Below, piece by piece: positions 16,393-24,828 of a stretch of DNA of 64,000 nt. A model generated the notes under the pieces. It saw nothing but the letters and a program-made list of their open reading frames with translations, was not told the origin of the DNA and did no database searches. The stretch is from positions 558,001 to 622,000 of the forward strand of contig NZ_JALDAY010000002.1 in the NCBI RefSeq assembly GCF_022698165.1, written 5' to 3'. The position numbers and the translations under genes are program-made. Source of the DNA: Streptomyces cylindrosporus. Its GTDB lineage: Bacteria > Actinomycetota > Actinomycetes > Streptomycetales > Streptomycetaceae. The first letter of the stretch is position 1, and each line of letters begins with the position of its first letter.

Positions 16393-17547
16393 CTACCCCT
16401 CGGTGCGAAGGGTGAACTCCACGCCCTGGCGGGCCAGTTCGCCGAGCCACTCCTCGGAGCGGGCCGCCGTCTCGGCGGCCCGGTTCAGGCCCGCGGGCAG
16501 CGAACCGTCCAGGATGTGCCCGACGCCGAGGGCCAGCGGCCGGGAGACCAGCCGGGCCATCGCGCTCTCCTCCGCGTCGCCCACCAGGTCCAGGAGGTAG
16601 GAGCCCGACCAGTTCCGGCCCTCCCGCGAGCGCACGTCGAGCGAGACGGCGAGCACGACCCGGTCGCGGTCGGCGTCCGTCGTCGGATACCGCTCCGCCA
16701 ACTCCCTCGCCAGGGCGGCGATCCGGGCGTCGTCCCCGCCCTTCAGCTCCTCGAACACGGCGTCCCAGGCCCGCAGCCAGCCCTCCAGCCGGAGGGTGCC
16801 GCGCACGAACGACCGGGCCTGCCAGGCGGCCGGCAGCTCGTACTGCTCGACGAAGGGCAGGCTGTCCCGGTTCGGGTAGACCTCGAAGGTCTCCCCGTCG
16901 AGGACGTGCGGCCGGGTGACCTCCCAGGGACGGTCCGCCGTCGTCTCGGCGCCGTCCTCGATGTAACGGGCGGGCGAGCGAAGGGCGCCCAGCACTCCGG
17001 CGGGAGCCCAGCTGAAGCGGTACCTGAAGTCGTTCGGCACGGCGGGGATGCCGCCGCAGTACGAGGTGAAGCCGTACGAGGCCGCCGTACCGTCGCCGAT
17101 CGCCTCGCGGGCGCGGGCCACCAGGCTGTGGGCGAAGAGGTGGTCGATGCCCGGGTCGAGCCCGGCCTCGGTGAGCACGACCAGGCCGGACTTGGCGGCC
17201 TGCGGCACCTGTTCCAGGACGGCGTCCGAGACATAGCTGGAGCAGGCGAAGTGGGCGCCGCCCGCGACGCAGGCGGCGAGGATCCCGGCGTGTTCGGGCG
17301 CGGGCAGCATCGACACGACGACGTCGCCGGGCGCGAGTTCGGCGGTGAGCGCGGGGAGGGTGTAGGCGCGGGGCTCGGCGCGGCCGACGAGGCCCAGCCG
17401 GGCGAGGGAACCCGCGGCGCGCTCCTCGGTGCGGTGCCACAGCCGTACCCGGTCGGCGCTCTCGCACAGCCGGGCCAGACCGCTGCCCGTGGACAGTCCG
17501 GCGCCGATCCAGTGGACGGTACCGCTCGCCGGGACGCGCTCAGGCAT
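16393..17547 (-). CDS. Saccharopine reductase-like dehydrogenase (LYS9 type)
   Basis: A 384-residue NAD(P)-dependent enzyme resembling fungal saccharopine dehydrogenase (L-glutamate-forming). Visible signatures are an N-terminal WIGAGLSTGSGLARL nucleotide fold, the diagnostic EAGLDPGIDHLFA, YGFTSYCGGIPAVPNDFRYRFSW, and YPNRDSLPF followed by FVRGTLRLEGW. In fungi this enzyme interconverts saccharopine with glutamate and alpha-aminoadipate semialdehyde. Its start overlaps the LYS1-like gene by 8 bases, making it the last gene of a four-gene leftward operon headed by the ribA-like gene. Streptomyces make lysine by the diaminopimelate route, so a degradative or specialised role is more likely. 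Confidence 0.85.
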   Translation of the reverse strand: MPERVPASGTVHWIGAGLSTGSGLARLCESADRVRLWHRTEERAAGSLARLGLVGRAEPRAYTLPALTAELAPGDVVVSMLPAPEHAGILAACVAGGAHFACSSYVSDAVLEQVPQAAKSGLVVLTEAGLDPGIDHLFAHSLVARAREAIGDGTAASYGFTSYCGGIPAVPNDFRYRFSWAPAGVLGALRSPARYIEDGAETTADRPWEVTRPHVLDGETFEVYPNRDSLPFVEQYELPAAWQARSFVRGTLRLEGWLRAWDAVFEELKGGDDARIAALARELAERYPTTDADRDRVVLAVSLDVRSREGRNWSGSYLLDLVGDAEESAMARLVSRPLALGVGHILDGSLPAGLNRAAETAARSEEWLGELARQGVEFTLRTEG

Positions 17548-18601
17548 CGCGGAACTCCCCTTCTGCGATGCCGAGTTCACGGCAGGCCTGGTGGAACCGG
17601 TCCAGACAGCGGCCCCACGGTCCGCCGGTGCCGAACTCCAGCAGCTGGAGGACGAGGGCCGCCGAGAAGTCGGTGCTGGACTCCCGCGGGAGGAGGGAGG
17701 GCAGATTGTCGATCGCGATCAGGTCGAGCGGGGGTTCCTTGCGCAGACGCCGCACGGGGTCCGTCCAGTCCGTGGTGCGGTCGTAGACCGGGAGGACGTT
17801 GAGGGGCGAGCCGACGTCGCAGGTGACGTCGCACAGGGTGCGCAGGCGGCGGGCCGGGTCGTCGAGGTCCGGTTCGCGCAGGAAGGGCGGGACGGGGGTG
17901 GTGGCGAGGACCGCGTTCACCATGACGTCGTGCGCGAGCAGGGCGGGCCGGTCCAGGTCGCGGGTCTCGGCGAGGTCCCAGCAGGTGGGCTCGACACCGG
18001 CCACCTGGAAGGCGAGGCGCGCACCACGGCCGCTGCGCCCCAGGGCGCCGATCACCAGGGCCGTGAACTCCTCGTCGGCGTCGGCCCGTTGGAGCCGTTC
18101 GTCCAGCTCCTCCTTCGAGGTGGGCGTGAGCGGCGCGACCAGCCTGCCCCGCTGCTGGAGCACGGCCAGGGCGGCGCCCAGGTAGCCGGCCCAGAAGCCG
18201 AAGGCGGCGAGGCGGCGGCCGTGGTCGTCGACCAGGTACTCCAGGTCGAGGAGGGCGCCGCCGCCCGCCGCGAACCGGCGCAGCAGCGTCTCGGCGCCGG
18301 GCTGCCGCTTGTAGGCGTGGCCGAAGAAGATGTGCCGGTGCGTCAGTTCGCCCGGCTGGTCCGGGAGTTCCTTCAGGCCGAGGATCACCGCGTCCCGCGG
18401 CGCCGACACCCAGGAGCCGGCCGTCGCGACATGGCAGCCGGCCGCCTCGTACTCCTCGATGGGGAAGATCCGCTGCGGGGACTCCTCCACGGTCAGCGTC
18501 ACTCCGCTGTCCACGAGCCGCCGGGCGTCGGACGGCACGATCGGCGTGCGGCGTTCGGTCCTGCGGTCCTCGTGGCGCAGCCACAAGTGGAGCTCTGTCA
18601 T
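17540..18601 (-). CDS. Saccharopine dehydrogenase, L-lysine-forming type (LYS1 type)
   Basis: A 353-residue protein with the alanine dehydrogenase/PNT-like N-terminal domain of fungal LYS1. It matches collinearly: ELHLWLRHEDRRTERRTPI at the start, VEESPQRIFPIEEYEAAG, AGSWVSAPRDAVILGLKELP (catalytic Lys region), HIFFGHAYKRQ (catalytic His region), LLDLEYLVDDHGRRLAAFGF, a central IGALGRSGRGARLAF Rossmann motif and IAIDNLPSLLPRESS near the end. The reaction would join or split lysine and 2-oxoglutarate through saccharopine, or an analogous amine and keto acid. The ATG overlaps the stop of the flavin oxidoreductase gene (ATGA). Confidence 0.88.
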   Translation of the reverse strand: MTELHLWLRHEDRRTERRTPIVPSDARRLVDSGVTLTVEESPQRIFPIEEYEAAGCHVATAGSWVSAPRDAVILGLKELPDQPGELTHRHIFFGHAYKRQPGAETLLRRFAAGGGALLDLEYLVDDHGRRLAAFGFWAGYLGAALAVLQQRGRLVAPLTPTSKEELDERLQRADADEEFTALVIGALGRSGRGARLAFQVAGVEPTCWDLAETRDLDRPALLAHDVMVNAVLATTPVPPFLREPDLDDPARRLRTLCDVTCDVGSPLNVLPVYDRTTDWTDPVRRLRKEPPLDLIAIDNLPSLLPRESSTDFSAALVLQLLEFGTGGPWGRCLDRFHQACRELGIAEGEFRDA

Positions 18602-19743
18602 ACGAGGTTGGCCTCCGGGCGGGGGGCGTCGGCCGCGAAGCGGTCGGCGCTCAAGGGGCTGACGTCCACGAAGGGTACGCGGCCCAGGCACAGGTCGCGG
18701 ACGACCTCGCCGACGGCGGGTCCCTGCAGGAAGCCGTGTCCGGAGAAGCCGGTGGCGTAGAGGAAGCGGGAGACCGAACGGGCCTCGCCGATCAGCGCGT
18801 TGTGGTCCGGGGTGATCTCGTACAGGCCCGCCCAGCCGCCGGTGCGGCGCAGGTCGAGCAGGGCGGGGGCGCGCCGCTCCATGGCCGCGTACAGGGCGGG
18901 GATCCAGCGGTCGTGGGGGTCGGTCGCGAACCCCGGCCGCTCGCCCGGGTCGGACATGCCGAGCAGGAGTCCGGGGCCCTCGGCGTGGAAGTAGAGGCTG
19001 GTGGTGAAGTCGATGGTCATGGGCAGGTCGGCGCTCAGGCCCTTGACCGGTTCCGTGACGGCGATCTGGCGGCGCAGCGGCACCACCGGCAGTTCCACGC
19101 CGGCCATCGCGCCGACCGCCCTCGACCAGGGGCCGGCCGCGCAGATGACCGTGCCGGTGGCGATCCGGCCGAGAGTGGTCGACACCGCGGTGATCGTGCT
19201 GCCGTGCAGTTCGATGCCGGTGACCTCGGTGTGCCGCAGGATGCGGACGCCGAGCGCGCGGGCGGCGGAGGCGTAGCCGTGGACGACGGCCTCGGGGGTG
19301 CAGTGGCCGTCGTCGGGCGAGTAGGCGGCGGCGAGCAGGCCGTCGATGCTGATCAGCGGGGAGAGCTTGCGGGCCTCCTTCGGCGTGATCATGCGGCTGG
19401 GCACGCCGAGCGAGTTCTGCAGCCGGACGCTCTCCTCGAAGGAGGCGACCTCCTCGGGCGTGGAGAGGAGGAAGAGGTAGCCGACGCGGTGCAGCCCGAT
19501 GTCGTACCCGATCTCCTCCTGGAACCGCCCGAAGGCCTCCAGGCTGCGCGCCCCGAGGTGGATGTTCAGCTCGTCGGAGAACTGCGCCCGCACCCCGCCC
19601 GCGGCCTTCGACGTGGACCCGGAGGCCAGTTCGTCCCGCTCGACGAGTACGACGTCCCGGACACCGGCGGCGGCGAGGTGGTAGGCGATGCTCGTGCCCA
19701 TCACCCCACCGCCGATGACTACGGCACTGGCTTGTGTCTGCAC
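18598..19743 (-). CDS. FAD-dependent amine/imino-acid oxidoreductase (DAO/SoxB family)
   Basis: A 381-residue flavoprotein from GTG 19743. The dinucleotide motif AVVIGGGVMGTSIAYHL is at the N-terminus, VLVERDELASGSTSKAAGG follows, and the C-terminal flavin-closing region reads GLYEITPDHNALIGE and TGFSGHGFLQGPAVGE, typical of sarcosine, glycine, proline or pipecolate oxidase relatives. The start lies 4 bases after the ribA-like stop, and its stop overlaps the LYS1-like gene. In this operon a secondary amine such as saccharopine or a pipecolate-like imine is a plausible substrate, by inference only. Confidence 0.85.
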   Translation of the reverse strand: MQTQASAVVIGGGVMGTSIAYHLAAAGVRDVVLVERDELASGSTSKAAGGVRAQFSDELNIHLGARSLEAFGRFQEEIGYDIGLHRVGYLFLLSTPEEVASFEESVRLQNSLGVPSRMITPKEARKLSPLISIDGLLAAAYSPDDGHCTPEAVVHGYASAARALGVRILRHTEVTGIELHGSTITAVSTTLGRIATGTVICAAGPWSRAVGAMAGVELPVVPLRRQIAVTEPVKGLSADLPMTIDFTTSLYFHAEGPGLLLGMSDPGERPGFATDPHDRWIPALYAAMERRAPALLDLRRTGGWAGLYEITPDHNALIGEARSVSRFLYATGFSGHGFLQGPAVGEVVRDLCLGRVPFVDVSPLSADRFAADAPRPEANLV

Positions 19744-19747
19744 GCGG

Positions 19748-20410
19748 TCAGGATGACAGGTGTGCCACCGCATCCAGGTGCGGCAGGACGTGATCCAGCC
19801 GTTCCCGCTTCGTGCGCAGATAGGTGATGTTGCTCTCGCACGGCGGGATCAACAGCGGGACGGTCTCGGCAACTTCGATGCCGTGGCGCACCAACGCCTC
19901 GCGCTTGCGCGGGTTGTTGGAGAGCAGGCGTACGGACTTCACGCCGAGGTCGTGCAGCATCCCGGCGGCGACGCCGTAGTCGCGGGCGTCGACCGGCAGG
20001 CCGAGCGCGAGGTTGGCCTCGACCGTGTCCAGGCCCTCCGCCTGCAGGGCCATCGCGCGCAGCTTGGCGAGCAGGCCGATGCCGCGGCCCTCGTGACCGC
20101 GCAAGTAGACGACGATGCCGCTGCCTTCGGCGACGACGGCCTTCAACGCGGCGGCCAGCTGGTCGCCGCACTCGCAGTGCTGGGAGCCGAACGCGTCACC
20201 GGTCAGGCACTCGGAATGCAGCCGGGTCAGCACGTCGTCGGTGCCGATCTCGCCATGGACCAGGGCCACTTGTTCATCGCCGCGGTCGTGATCCAGGTAA
20301 CCCACGGCCCGGAATTGCCCGTACACCGTGGGCAGCGGTGCATTCACTATCCGTTCCACGCCCGTGCGCTGCGGGGTCTTCTTGCCGAGTACGCCGATTT
20401 TTTCTGTCAT
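19748..20410 (-). CDS. ribA: GTP cyclohydrolase II paralogue with Tyr-to-Met120, predicted FAPy-forming
   Basis: From the ATG at 20410 the protein is 220 residues and a complete GTP cyclohydrolase II. Zinc ligands are Cys68, Cys79 and Cys81 (ECLTGDAFGSQHCECG), followed by YLRGHEGRGIGLLAKLRAM and TVEANLALGLPVDARDYG. At residue 120 riboflavin enzymes have Tyr (LRAYALQ); this protein has Met (LRAMALQ). From memory, one of the three S. coelicolor GCH II paralogues has exactly this change and stops at the formylated intermediate FAPy. The enzyme would then remove pyrophosphate and open the imidazole ring of GTP without releasing formate. A start 23 codons upstream would run into the divergent creatininase gene. 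It heads a four-gene operon and is back to back with the ArfB-like gene. Confidence 0.9.
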   Translation of the reverse strand: MTEKIGVLGKKTPQRTGVERIVNAPLPTVYGQFRAVGYLDHDRGDEQVALVHGEIGTDDVLTRLHSECLTGDAFGSQHCECGDQLAAALKAVVAEGSGIVVYLRGHEGRGIGLLAKLRAMALQAEGLDTVEANLALGLPVDARDYGVAAGMLHDLGVKSVRLLSNNPRKREALVRHGIEVAETVPLLIPPCESNITYLRTKRERLDHVLPHLDAVAHLSS

Positions 20411-20448
20411 GATTCGATTCCTAAGCAGAGACGAAAGGCCGTGAAGAA

Positions 20449-21213
20449 ATGAGTGGTTCGGGCGCGCGTACGGCGGCATACGGACTGGTGCCGGCGGACA
20501 CTACGGAAGAGGTACGGACCAGGGCGGCGGGTGTCTCAACGCAGGTCGCCGTCCTTCCGGTGGGGAGCTTCGAACAACACGGTCCGTTTCTTCCGCTGGC
20601 GACCGACACGCTGGTCGCCTGTGCCGTGGCCCGGGAGATCGCCGCGGCGTACCCGGTGCACCTCCTCCCTCCGGTGACGATCTCCTGCTCGCACGAGCAC
20701 GCGGCCTGGCCCGGGACCGTCAGCATCTCCTCGGTGACCCTTCACTCGGTGGTATGTGACATTGCACAGTCGCTGCGCCGCTCCGGCGTCGAGGCCCTGG
20801 TGGTGGTCAACGGGCACGGCGGGAACTACGTACTGGGCAACGTCGTCCAGGAATCCTCCGCCCGCGGCGAGCGCATGGCGCTGTTCCCGGCCGCGGAGGA
20901 CTGGGAAGCGGCGCGGCAGCGGGCGGGGGTGGCCACCTCGCTGCTGACCGACATGCACGCGGGAGAAATCGAGACCTCCATCCTTCTGCACGCTCATCCG
21001 GAATTTCTCCGCCCCGGTTATGAGACCTCCGATTTCGTCGCGGACGACCGGCGTCATCTGCTCACCCTCGGTATGTCCGGCTATACCGATTCGGGTGTCA
21101 TCGGGCGCCCTTCGCTGGGTTCCGCGGAAAAGGGCAAGGAACTGCTGGCGAGCCTCGCGGATTCCTTCGGCGCGATTTTCTCGCTGCTGACCTCCGAGGA
21201 AGGACGCGCATAG
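20449..21213 (+). CDS. Creatininase-family amidohydrolase, predicted FAPy deformylase (ArfB-like)
   Basis: A 254-residue creatininase-family metalloenzyme. Metal-ligand motifs are GSFEQHGPFLPLATDTLVA near residues 38-56 (Glu, His, Asp), VVNGHGGN near 120 and DMHAGEIETS near 166, all intact. Family members hydrolyse C-N bonds; the archaeal member ArfB removes the formyl group of FAPy made by a GTP cyclohydrolase. Only 38 bases separate this gene from the divergent GTP cyclohydrolase II paralogue predicted to make FAPy, which is the basis for the functional call. MftE-like peptidase activity is an alternative, but no mycofactocin genes are present. Its last 133 bases overlap the 3' end of the convergent membrane-protein gene. 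Confidence 0.8.
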   Translation: MSGSGARTAAYGLVPADTTEEVRTRAAGVSTQVAVLPVGSFEQHGPFLPLATDTLVACAVAREIAAAYPVHLLPPVTISCSHEHAAWPGTVSISSVTLHSVVCDIAQSLRRSGVEALVVVNGHGGNYVLGNVVQESSARGERMALFPAAEDWEAARQRAGVATSLLTDMHAGEIETSILLHAHPEFLRPGYETSDFVADDRRHLLTLGMSGYTDSGVIGRPSLGSAEKGKELLASLADSFGAIFSLLTSEEGRA

Positions 21214-22613
21214 GCGCCGTCGGGTTCCGGGGCCGCCCCGGAACCCGCCTTCAGCGAGGTGTACCAGCGGGCGACGAGGACGACGGCGCCGGGCAGGGCG
21301 GCCACGAAGCTCAGCACTCCGTACACCACGGCGACGGCCACACCGCTGCTCGCGCCGAGGCCGGCCGCGCCGAACGCCCAGGCGGTGACGCCCTCCCTGG
21401 GGCCGAACCCGCCGATGTTCAGGGGCAGTCCCATGGCGACCAGGGCGAGGACGGCCAGCGGCAGCAGGACGGCGACGGAGGCGCCGGAGCCGGCGACCTT
21501 GGCGGCCAGCACGAACATGCCGAGGTGGCCGGCCAGGATCAGCAGCGAGGAGATGGTGACGCCGGGCCAGTTGCGGCGCGACAGCAGGCCCTCGCGTGCC
21601 TCGGCGAGCGTCGAGCGCAGGCGTGTTCCGCGGCGGGACGGCGCCTTGTTCATGCGCAGCGCGACGACGACGGCGAGTGCTCCCACGGCGGCGAGGCCCA
21701 CCAGGGGTGCGAAGTGGCGAACCTCGCCGAGCACCGGTGACGGCATGGTGAGCAGCATCGCCGTACCCACGACGGTCAACGCGATCTGTCCGGCGACGCG
21801 TTCGAGGACGACGGAGCGGACTCCGCGGCCGAGGTCGCCGGCGCTCTGCCCGTGCCGGACGGCGCGGTGGACGTCGCCGAGGACGCCGCCGGGCAGGGCG
21901 GCGTTCAGGAACAGCGCGCGGTAGTAGTCGGCGACGGCGGGTCCGAGCGGCAGGTGGATCTTCAGCCCCCGGGCCACCAGCGCCCAGCGCCAGGCGCTGA
22001 GCACCGTGGTCGCAACGCCGATGAGCAGGGACACCACCAGGGTCGTCGCGTCGATGCCGCGCAGCCCGTCCAGCAGGACGCCGGTGCCGAGGTGCCACAG
22101 CAGCGCGCCGAGGATGACGACGCCCGCGACGGTGCCGAAGTGGGTGCGTACGGCACGGGAGTTGAGCCGGGCGAGGACTGAACGCCACCACGGCGTCCGC
22201 GCCGTGGCCGGCTCGGGCCGGGCCGAGGAGACGATCACGCCGATACGGGCCTCGGAGACGGCGGGCCCGGAAGGCGCGGCCGCCGCCAGCACATCGGCCC
22301 GCGCCAGCAGAGCGGCGTCCCGCGCGGCAAGACAGGCAAAGCCGTCGTCGTACACCTCGACGGCGACGGAGGCGACACCATCGGGCACACCCACGGAACG
22401 GCCCTCACCCTCGGCCCGCCCCTCGCCTGTGGGCCGCATCGGAAGAGGGGCGCGGGCCTCGGCAGCACCGCGCGCCGGCAGAGCGGCCCGTGCCTCGGCA
22501 CCGACACCACCCCCCGCCGGCGCCCCGGACACGACATCCACCCCCCTCCGTGCCTCCGTCGCCCCGCGTCGGTCCGTCGGTAGCACGAGTGCCCGTACCG
22601 TCTCCACGCTCAT
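21081..22613 (-). CDS. Integral membrane protein, LPG-synthase TM-like/UPF0104 family
   Basis: A 510-residue protein. Residues 1-~150 are a low-complexity Ala/Arg/Glu-rich cytoplasmic region, followed by about seven or eight transmembrane helices starting with VAGVVILGALLWHLGTGVLL. Family signatures are WRWALVARGLKIHLPL, ALFLNAALPGGVLGDVHRAVRHG and the conserved MGLPLNIGGFGPREGVTAW. Relatives include the flippase/transferase membrane part of lysyl-phosphatidylglycerol synthase and archaeal AglD. The ATG overlaps the methyltransferase stop (ATGA). The ~45-residue tail after the last helix is read antisense to the creatininase gene. Lipid-linked product handling is an inference. Confidence 0.85.
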   Translation of the reverse strand: MSVETVRALVLPTDRRGATEARRGVDVVSGAPAGGGVGAEARAALPARGAAEARAPLPMRPTGEGRAEGEGRSVGVPDGVASVAVEVYDDGFACLAARDAALLARADVLAAAAPSGPAVSEARIGVIVSSARPEPATARTPWWRSVLARLNSRAVRTHFGTVAGVVILGALLWHLGTGVLLDGLRGIDATTLVVSLLIGVATTVLSAWRWALVARGLKIHLPLGPAVADYYRALFLNAALPGGVLGDVHRAVRHGQSAGDLGRGVRSVVLERVAGQIALTVVGTAMLLTMPSPVLGEVRHFAPLVGLAAVGALAVVVALRMNKAPSRRGTRLRSTLAEAREGLLSRRNWPGVTISSLLILAGHLGMFVLAAKVAGSGASVAVLLPLAVLALVAMGLPLNIGGFGPREGVTAWAFGAAGLGASSGVAVAVVYGVLSFVAALPGAVVLVARWYTSLKAGSGAAPEPDGAYARPSSEVSSEKIAPKESARLASSSLPFSAEPSEGRPMTPESV

Positions 22614-23641
22614 GACGCCCCGCCCGTCGGCCGGGACAGTGCCAGTAGGTCGCTGTGGTGGACGGTGACGCGGAGCTCGCCCGCCTCGCAGGCCGCCAGG
22701 CGCTGCTGCAGATACCGTTCTGCGCGCTGCTTCAGCTCGGGGCGCTGTTCGACGGCCGCGCCGACCCAGCCGCGCAGCCACTGTGCGGTGAGCGCTGCCT
22801 CGCCGGGGCCGAGTCGCCAGGCGCTCGGGTTGACCCGTACCGTGGCGCCCCGCTCGGAGAAGGCCTCGCAGGCGACGGTGATCGCGTCCGGACCGAGCAG
22901 TCCGTCCCGGCGCTGGTGGGCGTTGAACGCCTCGGTGATCTCCGCGTCCATCGGGTCGGACGGGGTGAGTTCGACGCGCCCGGCCACCGAGAGCGTCAGC
23001 AGGGCCGGGCAGCCGGCGCCCGTGCAGGCGGCGGCGAGCGTCTCGATCTCCTCGCGCTTGAGGACGTCGAGGAGGGCGGACGCGGTCACCAGGGAGGCGC
23101 CGGCGAGGGCGTCCGGGGTGAGCCGGGCGACGTCGCCGCGCCGGGTCTCCACGCTGACCCGGCTGCCGTCGGCGGCCGAGCGCGGGGAGGCGACCGCCGC
23201 GAAGTGCAGCAGGTAGGGGTCGCGGTCGTGCAGGATCCAGTGCTGGGCGCCGTCGAGGCGCGGCGCGAGCCAGCGGCCCATCGAGCCGGTGCCGCAGCCG
23301 AGGTCGTGGATGACCAGACCGGCCTTGCCGGGCAGGTTGGCGAGCCGGATCCGCAGCGGGTCGAGCAGTTCGTGCGCCCGCGCGGCAGCGTCGGCGGGCT
23401 CGCGCAGCTCCAGCCACTCCGGCGCGTAGCGCGGCGGCTCGTCGGGCCCGGTGTCCCGCAGGCGTACGGTGGCCCGCTCGCCGGGGCGCAGGGCGGGCCC
23501 GGCGCCGGGGATCACGGAACCCGGGGTCGCCCCGGGCGCGCTTTCCTGCTGGGCGGCAGCTGCCACGGATCCCACCTTCGTCTCCCTCGGTCCCGGCTGT
23601 GCCGGGATCTTCCCGCCGACCTTGGTGCTGGTCCTGTTCAT
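22610..23641 (-). CDS. SAM-dependent methyltransferase
   Basis: A 343-residue protein with a clear class I methyltransferase core starting near residue 100: VIHDLGCGTGSMGRWLAPRL (motif I) and ILHDRDPYLLHFA (motif II acidic residue), then the RGDVARLTPDALAG and SLVTASALLDVL segments. A ~55-residue low-complexity leader and a long C-terminal helical part flank it. Start and stop both overlap neighbours by four bases, inside the PTPS-GT-methyltransferase-membrane protein operon. It presumably methylates the product of that operon; the acceptor is unknown. Confidence 0.85.
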   Translation of the reverse strand: MNRTSTKVGGKIPAQPGPRETKVGSVAAAAQQESAPGATPGSVIPGAGPALRPGERATVRLRDTGPDEPPRYAPEWLELREPADAAARAHELLDPLRIRLANLPGKAGLVIHDLGCGTGSMGRWLAPRLDGAQHWILHDRDPYLLHFAAVASPRSAADGSRVSVETRRGDVARLTPDALAGASLVTASALLDVLKREEIETLAAACTGAGCPALLTLSVAGRVELTPSDPMDAEITEAFNAHQRRDGLLGPDAITVACEAFSERGATVRVNPSAWRLGPGEAALTAQWLRGWVGAAVEQRPELKQRAERYLQQRLAACEAGELRVTVHHSDLLALSRPTGGAS

Positions 23642-24828
23642 GCCGCCCTCCTGGGTTCGCTCGGCAGCCGGCCCAGTACTCCGGCGAGGCTGCGGGCCGT
23701 GGTCGCCCAGCCGTCCAGGGCGGCCCGCCGGCCCCTGGCGGCGGCCTTCAGCCGGCGTCGTACGTCCGCCTCGCCGAACCAGCCGCGCAGTTCGGCGGCG
23801 AGAGCGGCGGGGTCCTCCGGCGGTACGAGGATGCCGGGCACGCCTCCGTCGGGCGCGCGGCCGACCGCCTCGGGCAGACCGCCGACGTCGGTCGCGAGCA
23901 CCGGGATGCCGCGTGCGAGGGCCTCCGTGACCGCCATGCCGTACGTCTCCGCGTACGAGGTCAGGACCATCAGGTCGGCGGTGTGGTAGCTGGCGTCGAG
24001 CTCGGCGCCGGCCCGCGGGCCCGCCAGCTCGATGCGGTCCTCAAGCCCGAACTCCCTGATCAGCGCCCGCAGATGGCCGACGTACTCGGGGTCCTGGGTG
24101 AGCCCGCCGACGCACACGCAGTGCCACGGCAGGTCGGCCGCCGCGGCCAGTGCCTGCACCAGCCGGTGCTGGCCCTTGCGCGGGGTCACCGCGGCCACGC
24201 ACAGCAGCCGGGAGACGCCGTCGGTGCCGGAGGCGAGGGGCGCGATGTCGGCGCCGGGGGCGGCGACATGGACCCGCTCGGGGGCCAGGCCGTGGTGCGA
24301 GACCAGCCGCCGTACCGCCCAGTCGCTGGTGGCGATCACGGCGGGCACGGCCCGCAGTACGGCACGCTCCTTGGCGTCCAACTCGGCGGCCACCGCGGGC
24401 TCCAGGCCGGTCTCGTCGCCGAGCGGGAGGTGGACGAGGACGGCGAGGTTCAGCCGCTCGGTCTCCGGGACGACGATCTCCGGCACCCCGCACGCGACGA
24501 GGCCGTCCATCATGACGACGGTGCCGTCCGGCAACTCCCGCAGGGTGCGGGCGAGTTCGGCGCGGGCCGCGGCGTCGGGCCGGGGCCAGCCGCCGTCGAC
24601 GGCGTGCTTGTGGACCTGCCAGCCGAAGCCGGGGAGGTCCAGACTCACGCGCCGGTCATAGGCGTTGCCGCCGCTCGGCGCGGCCGGGTCGTCGACGCCG
24701 CCCGGCAGGACGAAGTGCACGGAGCGCAGGGACATGGGGAGGATCTCGGCGTTCTTCAGGACGGAACTCTGCGCCGGCACATAGCCGAGCGCGGGCTGCG
24801 CCGTCTTCTCCAGGGTCACGTCGGTCAC
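23638..24828 (-). CDS. Glycosyltransferase family 4
   Basis: A 396-residue GT-B enzyme starting at GTG 24828, which overlaps the PTPS-like stop (GTGA). The donor half is well formed: [37 protein letters not shown] and the signature [27 protein letters not shown], with the catalytic Glu in the EALARG helix. The substrate-side half opens with [20 protein letters not shown], the PxGG loop expected for retaining GT4 enzymes. It would attach a sugar to the metabolite or lipid made by this locus. Nothing in the sequence identifies donor or acceptor. Confidence 0.87.
   Translation of the reverse strand: MTDVTLEKTAQPALGYVPAQSSVLKNAEILPMSLRSVHFVLPGGVDDPAAPSGGNAYDRRVSLDLPGFGWQVHKHAVDGGWPRPDAAARAELARTLRELPDGTVVMMDGLVACGVPEIVVPETERLNLAVLVHLPLGDETGLEPAVAAELDAKERAVLRAVPAVIATSDWAVRRLVSHHGLAPERVHVAAPGADIAPLASGTDGVSRLLCVAAVTPRKGQHRLVQALAAAADLPWHCVCVGGLTQDPEYVGHLRALIREFGLEDRIELAGPRAGAELDASYHTADLMVLTSYAETYGMAVTEALARGIPVLATDVGGLPEAVGRAPDGGVPGILVPPEDPAALAAELRGWFGEADVRRRLKAAARGRRAALDGWATTARSLAGVLGRLPSEPRRAA

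Noticed and set aside
20449..21213. Mycofactocin MftE
   Set aside because: No mftA, mftB, mftC or mftD homologues nearby; the neighbouring FAPy-type cyclohydrolase gives a better context.
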